64,000 nt of DNA from Sarocladium kiliense (Eukaryota; Ascomycota; Sordariomycetes; Hypocreales; Sarocladiaceae), in assembly GCA_030734395.1 (NCBI GenBank), contig JAUZTG010000048.1, forward strand, positions 2,294,001-2,358,000. Direction: 5' to 3'. Positions within the stretch are counted from its first letter, which is position 1; the number at the start of each line of letters is the position of its first letter. This document shows positions 55,536-64,000 of the stretch, piece by piece. The notes beneath the pieces were generated by a model, which was not told the origin of the DNA, made no database searches, and saw only the letters and a program-made list of their open reading frames with translations. Both the position numbers and the translations under genes were made by a program.

Positions 55536-57729
55536 TCAAATCTCATCTAGGAGCTCGGTCAAGACCTCCCTTGCCTCTCGTAAGTCCGGTGCCTCGCCCT
55601 CCCAAAATCTGAAGCCAGCAATACACAAATTTGCCCCATCCCTCCAACCTTGTGGTAGTCTCACAGCACCACTTCTGGCTCCTGCCACAAGCAGTAGAGT
55701 CTTCAGGAACATGCCCCGATTCTCGTACCAGGTGCCGTGGTGTCTGTGACGTGGCGTACCTCGATGCAGGAAACTGAGACAGGCGTCAACACATCGCTGG
55801 ACATAAGGGAGGAGGGTCTCCTGGGCAGGATCGTTCCGCGGAAGGTGTATTGCCAAGTATAGAAATGGTCGGTATATTCGCTCGCGGAAGTCTGCGAGTC
55901 GTGCGTGTAGGACAAATTGTAGTTCTTGGGCCACCCGGATCTGCGGATCATCGCCTGGGGAGCTGGCGGATGGTGTGAAGAGAATTACCGGAATGTTCTC
56001 AAACCTGTCAGAGTCAGTATGCATGGCCTGCGACAACTTTAGGGATGTCTCTACCCACCATTGACTCAGCTGAAGCTCCAGTTCCTCAGCGATTCGAGTC
56101 AAGCGATGCAGGGGCATCGACAGCCATGCGGCCGCATCCTCCTGGTAGAAACAGTTCATAATTCGGTTACCAATCTTTCGCACGGCAATCTCTGACAGAT
56201 AGTAACTCCATATTCGCTCGACTTCTGGATGCGACGTATCGGAGGATGGGGACGCCAGGTTATTGAATACATGAGATAATTGGTGATCGCTCGGTGGACT
56301 GGGAAATACATCCGAGTAGGCAACTTTTGCAAGTCCCGAAGGAGGCAGATTGATCTCCATTCGAATTTCACTAAGCTTGTGGTCAGCGAGAGAACATCGA
56401 GCTATTATCAGAGCGTGTCAGTCGGACTTACCACTCTGACTTTAGGCATGACCAATACAGCCTACTGACCATGCCTTCGGAGGCATAGGCTTCGTCGTTG
56501 TTCTGCCCACGAAAGTATATTTGGAGGACCTCACATGCTCTGCTGAACGCGCCCCATGCCTTCAAGGGTCTCAATGTATACATCTCGTATACGCCGGACA
56601 AGAAGAAGCATTGTGCGGCTGATATTGTATAGTCCAGCAGGCCGAGTCGCTTACGAGCGGCCAAGAAGTATGCCTCAGCTGTGCCATAGTCGTGGGTATC
56701 AGTTAGGCTTCGTACAGCATTCGGGCCGTCAACGAGGTCTGTGGTCACGGGCTCTGCGGTGAAGTCGGAAGAGATTGTAGACAGAGCGCATACAATGAGC
56801 TGGGATTGTCAGGGCTAGAGTCGAATAGATAAGGTTGGACAGACTTACCATCAGACAAGAGTCAGCATCCCAGCCAAACCCGTTCTCTGATACCCACCTT
56901 GCGTTTCGACGAAGGTCACTGGGATTGAGCACAGGGTTCTTGATATGCACATTGACAAGAAACCTCTCTGCGTGTAGAGGTGCATCCTCTTCATTGACTC
57001 CACGGCCTGGCGTGCCTGAGAAAATGGAGTTTGAACCACCGTTTGCACCATGTCGAAACGATGCCGTGCTGTCTGAGGTGCCTGGCGATGTCCTGAAGAT
57101 CAAGGACTCTATTCGTGCACGGTCGTATGACGTCCGACGACCTGCGAAGACCGGCCACTCAAGGATATCCTCACAGACTCCTGGCGTCCGTCCAGCTATC
57201 TCAAGTGACTCGAGCACATTGTCAACATCCGGCTCGTTACAGGCTTTGCTGCGGGTTGGGATGGCATCCTGTTGAGGAGGAGGGGTAGAGAGCGGGTTGA
57301 GGCGAGACGAAGTAGCGCTGCAATTGCTGCCAGTGTTCTCCTCGCGCTGAGACTCTAGTAGGCCAGCCACGTAGTTTATCCTCTGGAGGATCTCAAGGCT
57401 GGCTGGATCGTAGCTGTTACAGTGTTAGACGGCTTGACTGGGGCAGGTGACGTTAGTCCTATCAGAGCGAGACATACTTGGAGTATTCCGTTCTGGAGTC
57501 GCGGAAGACACATTCGATCTCAAGATCAGCACATGCGCTACAACGGGGACGTTGGTTGTCGCATTTCGTCTTCCTAATGCTGTAGAGACTATCAGAAACT
57601 GAACGCCGTGAAGAGTACGTATGGTAGGCTAGAGACCGCTTACCGACAAGTCTCGCAAGCAGCAACAGCTCTTTTTCTAGGGTACGCTGCGGCTTGCGTT
57701 CGACTTCCTTTGCGCTTGCTGCCGGCCAT
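55536..57729 (-). CDS. Zn2Cys6 transcription factor with fungal-specific regulatory domain
   Basis: Seen: exons 57729-57644, 57579-57478, 57413-56849, 56799-56432 and 56370-55536 give 651 aa. A basic lead (MAGSKRKGSRTQ, PRKRAV) precedes the zinc cluster CETCRIRKTKC, CSAC and C (residues about 25-52, CX2CX6CX6CX2CX6C), which is split by intron 1. The middle homology region shows DTHDYGTAEAYFLAARKRLG and QCFFLSGVYEMYTLRPLKAWGAFSRACEV. It is followed by RLYWSCLKSECEIRMEINLPPSG, the characteristic Fungal_trans pattern. Known: nuclear regulators of carbon use or secondary metabolism. It is divergent from a Gfo/Idh/MocA oxidoreductase and 3.5 kb from a sugar transporter, so control of a sugar pathway is plausible (inference). 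Confidence 0.92.
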
Positions 57730-58918
57730 AGGCTGAGGCGCTGGGAACGAGGCGCTCTGGGGTGTTGTCTCACCCGTCGAGGGAGGCCGGTCAGAAAACA
57801 TACCAGCGTGCGCCGATCTCGGTGGGATCCTAGCTTTACTCGTCTACGAGGTACTGAGGTTCGTGATAGTTTGGAGATTCAAGCGAGAGGCCCAGATTGG
57901 AGTTATGACCTGCGCAGGGCATATGACGGGCCGACAATGGAGGAAGGGCGACGATGGGAGAGGGAGTCCAATTCCGGATAGCACATGGAGGCGGTTACAG
58001 GGGGTGGAGAGTGCTAAGAGGGACTAACACAGGCCACTAACTTGGTAGTTCAGCCGTGTCCATGCCTCGTTACGCCTCCTCTGCGGGGAATCAAACTGTA
58101 GAATGGCCGTCTGCGAAACCCTATCGATGAAGAGGGCGAATGTGTCTCCTCCTGAGTGTTACTTGCGAGGTGAACCTTGCCGTGGTGCGAGGGGCATGAC
58201 TTACACGCTGGACCAGGGAGACACATCGGGGCGTGGAGGTATACTTAGCAAGTGCCTGTTGCCCTTGGTACGGTGATGGGCCATCGGTACACAGCTCCAA
58301 CTTGAGTATTCACCAAAAAGGTGCCATGGCCAATGCCAACGATGAATAGAAAGCCATAGAACACTGCGTGTATGGAAGTGTCTGCCCATCGTGCCACGGT
58401 CGTCTCCAAAGACCCTGTCCTAGTTCCCTACGCCAGCCCCCGCCTTCTTCCCCAACTTTCTCCCCGGCCACGTCCGGAACGAGTCAGCGCAGTATGCGGG
58501 GTGGCTGTCCACCTCTGAATCAATTGGCGTTCTGGCAAGGCGGTGGCTTGCTCTGCTAGTTCTCACCTGTGCGTGGGTGACCTACATGCGACAGCGCCAA
58601 GGGTCCCCGCTACCAAGGCACAGGAGTGTCGTCTTGCCGGTACTCCCCAGTCACGCTTAGCATGAGACCCTGCTTCGCCTGGGAAGACAGCTTCACGATG
58701 GTTTGTCCTTGCCGCCAGACCCCGAGTCGAGCAAGCGAGTTTGGGTCCAAGAAGTTGAGATAGAATCCGTAGGAAAGACCTGATGCATTGCTTTCTTGAC
58801 CGTCCCTCTCTCCCTTTCATCTTTAGAATCTGTAGTGAAAACCTCACGTATTTGTTCTTCAGCTCTTCGCGGCCGTGAATTCTGACCTGCTCCGACCTGT
58901 TCTTTACCGTTCTTCAAC
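57730..58918. other. Divergent promoter between Zn2Cys6 and Gfo/Idh/MocA genes
   Basis: 1.2 kb between divergent start codons. No coding or RNA feature is supported. Confidence 0.55.
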
Positions 58919-60113
58919 ATGCCAGGCGACAAAATCTTACGAGTTGGGATCATTGGCTGCGGCGAGGTTGCTCAAGTCTCGCACATCCCCAACTTCAACT
59001 TCATGCCGCACAAATTTGAAGTCACCTACCTCTGCGATGTCTCAGACAAGTCCCTGAACCACTGCCGCGACATGGTCCGTGGCGCAAATGTTCCCAAGAC
59101 CACCAAGAATCCTGAAGAACTATGCGCGTCGCCCGATGTCGACGTTGTTCTGATATGTACCGCCGACGAATACCACGTCTACCATGGTTGCATGGCTTTG
59201 AAGAACGACAAGTGGACGTTGATCGAGAAACCGCTGGCCCAAAGCTTCCGTGATCTCGAGACTCTTCTTGAGGCTGAGAAGAAGTCAAAGGGCCGTGTCT
59301 TTGTGGGCACCATGAGGCGATACGCACCTGCGTTCTTGGAGGCTGTCGAGGAAGTCGGTGGTATGGACCAGATCATGTATGCGCGAGTCCGTTCCATCAT
59401 CGGGCCCAACTTCAACTTCATCAACCAGTCCTGCACCTTTCCGGTAGGTCCAGTATCGGATATCGCGAAAGAGGATCTTGAGGATCGGCAGAAGAGACAT
59501 GACGACATCATGCACCAAGCGCTGGCCAACGAGTTCGGCGTGGCTGTCACGGCGGATTCGATTCGGCAGCTGAAAATCCTTGGAAGGTAAGTCTGAACTA
59601 GGAGAACATCTGAAAGGTGCTAATTCTCCCTCTAGTTTGAATACGCATGATCTCTCAGCGATGCGCGAAATAATTGGTATGCCAAAGAGAGTTCTTGGTG
59701 CTTGTCTGGGCTTTCCTGGTATCTACAGCGCCCTCCTTCAATACGACAGCTTCGCGGTGACCTTTGAATCAGGAATCAATGAGGTGCCGACTTTTGACGC
59801 CAACATCGAGGTCTACGCTCAAGACAAGATCGTCCGAATTCAATATGACACCCCGTACGTCAAGGGTTTGCCTGTCACGATGACGGTCCGCGAAAAGGTT
59901 CCCAGCCTGACAAGAGACGACGCCTCCGGGTTCCAGGAGCGTGTAGTTCGTCGGACATACGAAGATCCATTCACTCTGGAGATGCTCGAGTTCTACGAGT
60001 GTGTGGTGAATGGTAAGCCGGTCAAGAGCTCTGCAGAAGATGCTCGAGGTGAACTTGAGTTGTGGAAGATGATTCTACAAGCTGGGGAGGACTCATACCG
60101 AGATGCCAAATAG
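58919..60113 (+). CDS. Gfo/Idh/MocA-family NAD(P)-dependent oxidoreductase
   Basis: Seen: exons 58919-59586 and 59636-60113, with a 49 nt intron, give 381 aa. The N-terminal Rossmann fold opens with ILRVGIIGCGEVAQVSHIPN (GxGxxA-type dinucleotide loop). It continues to DVDVVLICTADEYHVYHGCMAL and the family's catalytic Lys segment TLIEKPLA (EKP, near residue 103). The C-terminal half is the alpha/beta substrate domain (VRSIIGPNFNF, HDDIMHQAL). Known: members oxidise or reduce sugars, inositols and their derivatives, or reduce biliverdin-like substrates. The substrate is not readable. Its partners across 8 kb, a Zn2Cys6 regulator and an MFS sugar carrier, fit sugar or polyol use (inference). No targeting signal is seen. 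Confidence 0.92.
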
Positions 60114-60487
60114 ATGAGGATATATATACCTTACTTGAGTATAGAATGAATAGACTCACTGCACTTTCGAGAAAGCTTCACTGGCAAAGGTCAAATGACC
60201 TATCAACGCCCGTCTTGTAGCGCTGAGTGGGCACATTGCGACCTCCTGTTGGTGGCTTGTCAGACGAGATGCTTTCCCATTGGTTGGCTACACCCCTCCA
60301 GAAGACTGAATGCATGGCGAATGATTCCAGGAGGTGTCATGTTTGCATTTCATCTGCCGTGAAGTGAGGCTATCTATCGCTGTCAGCTCTCGTTGGATTG
60401 TGAGCTTGATTTTACTCCCCGCACCATCCCCGCCCCGACATCTCGCCCACAATCTCTCTTCTTCTAATTACTCAACTAAGCCTCAAG
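60114..60487. other. Intergenic, promoter of the 172-aa protein gene
   Basis: 374 bp. A pyrimidine-rich stretch just before 60488 fits a fungal transcription start region. Nothing else is seen. Confidence 0.5.
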
Positions 60488-61006
60488 ATGACGGGCGTTG
60501 ACGAAGAATCTTCTAGAGGTGCTCACGAGGTAGTTTGTACGCCTCACAAATACACCGTAAAGCAACAAGAGCTAGTCGACATGATGCGCAAGATGGAACA
60601 CGCTCCAGACCTTCAGGGCATCTCAAGCCTTGGCGAAGACGGCGTTATGCGCTCATGGGATGCAGACCGCAACGTGGTGGACGCTGTTCCCTTGACTCCA
60701 GAGCTCATCAAGGCATATTTCGAGATCGGTCCTCCCCAAGGGCAAGAAGCAGCAAATGCTCTAACGGGTGTCGACGGCAGAGACGTTCCTAAAGACCTGT
60801 GGTTCAATCCACCTAAGCATCTCATTCCACCGCCGCTGGCTGAGGAACATAGAGAAAGAGACCCTGAGAAGTTGGAGGAATATCGGAGAATGTACTACGA
60901 ACGGCGCGCTCGGATGGGACTTGACGGTGGAAATCGAGGTGAGATTAGCAATGGCATCAGAACTTGCGACAGTCAAGTAAGCAAACCGGCTGCCAAGCTC
61001 ATTTGA
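60488..61006 (+). CDS. Small conserved-looking protein, unrecognised
   Basis: Seen: an intronless 172-codon frame starting MTGVDEESSRGAHE. It is soluble, highly charged and helical in parts (KQQELVDMMRKMEHAP, RDPEKLEEYRRMYYERRARMG), with no signal peptide or membrane span. A central segment, GISSLGEDGVMRSWDADRN, VVDAVPLTPELIKAYFEIGPP, is well ordered and looks constrained. The last ~20 residues are Ser/Thr/Lys-rich and probably loose. I know no domain for it. It stands between the oxidoreductase and the sugar transporter, on the oxidoreductase's strand. The reading frame, Kozak-like context and codon pattern support a real gene; the role is unknown. Confidence 0.7.
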   Translation: MTGVDEESSRGAHEVVCTPHKYTVKQQELVDMMRKMEHAPDLQGISSLGEDGVMRSWDADRNVVDAVPLTPELIKAYFEIGPPQGQEAANALTGVDGRDVPKDLWFNPPKHLIPPPLAEEHRERDPEKLEEYRRMYYERRARMGLDGGNRGEISNGIRTCDSQVSKPAAKLI

Positions 61007-61218
61007 CGGAAGGGGGAGAAATCTTTCTTTATTTAACAGCCTTACGATTCTCTAAGGAGATAAATGTGCAAGCAATAGAGTCGTCTAAATCATCCACTAC
61101 TACCACAAAGCCTGGCTACATCATCAACTTCCTCCAGATCTCGGGAATCTAAAGTACTCGGACTGCATGTGTATGCAGCCGATGGAAGTTCTCTCTCAGG
61201 ATTCTCTCGGGAAACAAA

Positions 61219-63340
61219 CTAGTGACCGACCATAGTCTCAGCCTTGGTGCCACCAGAGAAACCATCGAGATGGTAGAGGGGCTCCAGTTTGGCGTTCTTC
61301 TGGAACAACACGTAGCGCTTGATCCACCAAGGGATCCATGTGCGGAGGTGGTAGGCAGCATGGCGACGGGTTGGGACTCCGAAGATGTAGTCGAGCTCCT
61401 CAAGAGTACGCTGCTTCGTTTCGGGAAGGCAGAACAAGATAACAATGAACGCAATGACGTTGAGACCCGCGTAAAATCCGAAGGCTCCAGTAGGGGTGAA
61501 AGCTATAATATGAAGCAGTCAGCCAAAACAATCCCTCGTGACGAGGCGAGCTTGGACTGGATACTTACAGCGAAGCATGACCGGGAAAGTGAGACCAAGA
61601 ATGGAGCCAACGGTGTTGTTCCACGTAACGCAAAGCGCCACTCCAATCTCTCTGTGTGAGAGGGGAAAACACTCTGCAGCATAGACGAAGGGAACAGGCC
61701 CGATTCCAGGAGAATAGAAGGCTGTGAAGAGATACACAAAGAAGGCAATCAGGGGAACTCTGCCTCCGTAAGACTCGGGAATGAGGAAGCAAAGACCAAC
61801 TGCGAGCAGGGTCCAGGCCATTTGAGGGAAAGTGAAAGTCAAAAGACCTCGGCGACCAAAAGTGTCAATCTGATCTTGTTGTCAGCTCGTGTCATCAAGC
61901 AACGGGCTAGTGGTACTCACAGTCCAGATAGCGGGGAAGGCGAAAACAAAGTTGACCAGTCCAAACCCGAAAGAGGCGAGCAGACATTGCTGTACGGAGT
62001 AGCCAGCCTGAGCGAAGATGGTTGACGAGTAGAAAGCCATGATGTTGATACCGGAGAACTGCTGGGCAGTCATGACGGTGAAGCCACCGAAGGTGGCACG
62101 GCGCAGACGGGGGATGGCGAACAGCTCATAAGCTCTCTTGAAGAAAGAGGTACCAGCGAAAGCCTCGCGTTCCTCAAGAATCTGGCGGTAAGCGTAGTAC
62201 ATGTCACGAGCAGCGATGACCTCGGAGTTGCGCAGCAGACGGAAGGACTTGTAAGAATCCTTGTAGCGCTGCTTCTTGAGGAGCCAACGAGGTGACTCGG
62301 GGCAGAACCAGATGAAGATCAGGATCGGAATGGCCGGAGCGAAAGCAGCAGCGAGCTGGAAGCGCCAAGCAAGGCGGCCAACCCGGAAGAAGACGAGGTT
62401 GGAGCTGAAGCCGATCAGGATACCGAAAGCAACCCAAAGTTGGAAAGACATGACCAGGCCACCACGGATGACGGCTGGTACGGTCTCAGAGGTCATGATA
62501 GGAATGGTGGTGATCTTGATGCCCATGCCGAAGCCCATGAACATACGGCAGATGAGAAGCTCCCACCATGTTTGAGTGAAGGCTTGTGCAAGCACAGGGA
62601 ATACGACGAAGAGACCAGTGAAGAAGATGACACCGCGACGGCCCAGCCAGTTGTTCAGTGGGTCGGCGAGGGGAGCGCTGAAGAGACCGAAGATGGTGCA
62701 AGAGGCGTTGACGAAGCCAACAAGCCATTCGTTGTGATCGATGCCGAACTCAACAGGGAACGATAGGTTGGCTCCGTTGGCACCAGTGTTGTCCCAGCCC
62801 CTAGATAGTGTTAGAGATGATGAGCTCACAAGCAGATATGTGTGGTTCTTACTGTACGGCAGATCCGAGAGAACACACAATGATCGTGTAGTAAAGATGC
62901 CTGGGCAGACGCCACGGGTCTGTTTGGGGCCATTGTTAGTGCAACTTAGACATTTGCAGTCCTTCTCAACCCACTTACGAGAGGTCTCCCGCCGAAGCCA
63001 GTACTTGTCATCCTCCGACAATTCGGGGATGTCCTCGAAGTTCTGAGGAGACTGGGCAACGAGAGCACCCTTCTGGAAGTACTCCTCCTTGTCGGCCAAG
63101 TCGTTCTGCTGGCAGAATTGAGATACTTGTTCTGCGAGCTCCTCACGAGACAGGTGACCGAGGGGGTTCACGATCCTGGGTCCATTAGTAACCAATACCT
63201 GCACACATTTCCGTGCATAGGACTTACTTTGCGTTGACATTGTGTGCGAGATGGTCCTGGACGGCAGGACCCGGAGGACCCTCGAGATGGGCGACATCCC
63301 CTTGCATGCCATCTTTGGCGATGGAGTCTTTACGATCCAT
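61219..63340 (-). CDS. MFS sugar transporter (fungal hexose/polyol:H+ symporter type)
   Basis: Seen: exons 63340-63228, 63175-62979, 62919-62853, 62800-61921, 61869-61569 and 61502-61219 give 613 aa. A ~110-residue cytosolic lead (MDRKDSIAKDGMQG, LSREELAEQVSQF) precedes the first helix, followed by GWDNTGANGANLSFP. Sugar-porter signatures present are PLADPLNNWLGRRG, CRMFMGFGMGI, the PESPRWLL loop, QQFSGINIMAFYSS, the DTFGRRGLL loop and LPETKQRTLEELDYIFG. There are 12 hydrophobic segments. Known: plasma-membrane proton symport or facilitated uptake of hexoses or polyols. The NGANLSFP motif marks a large fungal subfamily whose sugars vary. It is likely a target of Rsp5-type ubiquitination in general, though no PY motif is seen here. 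Confidence 0.94.
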
Positions 63341-64000
63341 GATTGGTAAAGAGCTGTATGTCTGCTACAGCAACAGAACGGGACAAACAATATGAGAGTT
63401 TAAGGTTACGACACGACCCGGACCAAACCTGAGCTGGTTGAGGAATCAAAGCAACATCGTCGAGGAAGAGGAGGCGAGGGACGTTGACTTTATTATAGTT
63501 TAGAGGTGTAGAGGAAAGGGGGGGGGGGGGGTGTGGCTTGGTGGGAAGCCTACACCGAAGCCATGCTACTGACTCCGACTCGCGCGATGTTCCTCTCACT
63601 CGGCCAAGGTTGCCGCAGACCATCGGAGCCACTCGTCCTCACTCACTCACACCATAATCGAACTGTCCGGGGCAAGTCCCAAGGAAGCGGGCCCTGGCCT
63701 CTGACTGAAAGGACCACAACAAGCATTTTACGCAGGTCCCCCAGAGCCAAGCAGCTCCGAGCCCATGGGGAAATGGCGTGGGGAGTGGGGAAATGCTGCC
63801 CTGTCTGTGGCACCCCGTTGGAGAAAACTCTCGCAGGGAATGAAGGCGAGGAACTTGTTAGTTGGAATCGTTGCATGAAGAGGGGGCGTCGTTCTAAGAG
63901 AGAGAGTTGAGGAGGGAGCATGGACTAGGAGCCTTTAGAACAGGGTTGGGTTCTTGGAAGAACCAAGAATCGACGGATTACCTGCCAATTCCCCCTCAAT
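63341..64000. other. Upstream region of the sugar transporter, to the window edge
   Basis: 660 bp of promoter sequence with a 14-nt G run at 63518-63531. No second gene is visible before the edge. Confidence 0.5.
63518..63531. repeat. 14-nt poly(G) tract
   Basis: An uninterrupted G run about 180 bp upstream of the sugar transporter start; prone to sequencing length error. Confidence 0.75.

Noticed and set aside
1..64000. CRISPR array, transposon or viral insert
   Set aside because: No spaced direct repeats, transposase, integrase or capsid-like reading frame was seen.

Overview
The window is nuclear DNA from a filamentous ascomycete (Pezizomycotina). Genes are dense and on both strands, and most are split by 45-90 nt introns with GT...CTRAY...AG signals. 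Nearly every product has its closest recognisable family in fungi: Zn2Cys6 regulators, a PL3 pectate lyase, a fused C1-THF synthase and a GT90 protein. Two Zn2Cys6 regulators next to sugar or pectin genes and several secreted proteins suggest a plant-associated or saprotrophic lifestyle, but the species cannot be named from this sequence. I placed exons by hand; for most multi-exon genes the summed exon lengths keep one open frame from ATG to stop.

Left arm (1-10,043). A P5C-dehydrogenase-like aldehyde dehydrogenase (cut by the window edge), a class II aldolase/adducin protein, an allantoate-permease-type MFS carrier, a DAO-type FAD oxidoreductase and a Zn2Cys6 regulator lie side by side. They look like a small catabolic cluster, perhaps for an imino or amino acid such as hydroxyproline. 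The carrier and the oxidase are divergent and carry matching TATACAAA boxes.

Middle (10,044-47,366), mostly housekeeping genes. In order: a doubtful small membrane ORF, a SAP-like-motif membrane protein, a cytochrome P450, the HRP1-type hnRNP with an exceptional 1.04 kb intron, a Gyp1-like Rab GAP, a GT90 glycosyltransferase, the complex I PSST subunit, the Rsp5/HulA HECT ubiquitin ligase and the nuclear poly(A)-binding protein Pab2. Then come a voltage-gated proton channel, a HAPSTR1-like protein, an ISWI remodeller, eIF3i and a trifunctional C1-THF synthase. The C1-THF synthase reading frame extends 154 codons upstream of the cytosolic start and looks like a mitochondrial presequence.

Right arm (47,693-64,000), more accessory in character. 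A PL3 pectate lyase, a Zn2Cys6 regulator and two small secreted proteins form one group; all three secreted genes have a TATA box about 90-125 bp upstream. A second group holds another Zn2Cys6 regulator, divergent from a Gfo/Idh/MocA oxidoreductase, then a small conserved-looking protein and an MFS sugar transporter, and may be a second sugar-use cluster.

No rRNA, tRNA, CRISPR array or recognisable transposon was seen. No wholly new multi-gene system was identified. The best leads are the left-arm catabolic cluster, the putative dual-targeted C1-THF synthase, the long HRP1 intron and the secreted proteins of unknown family.
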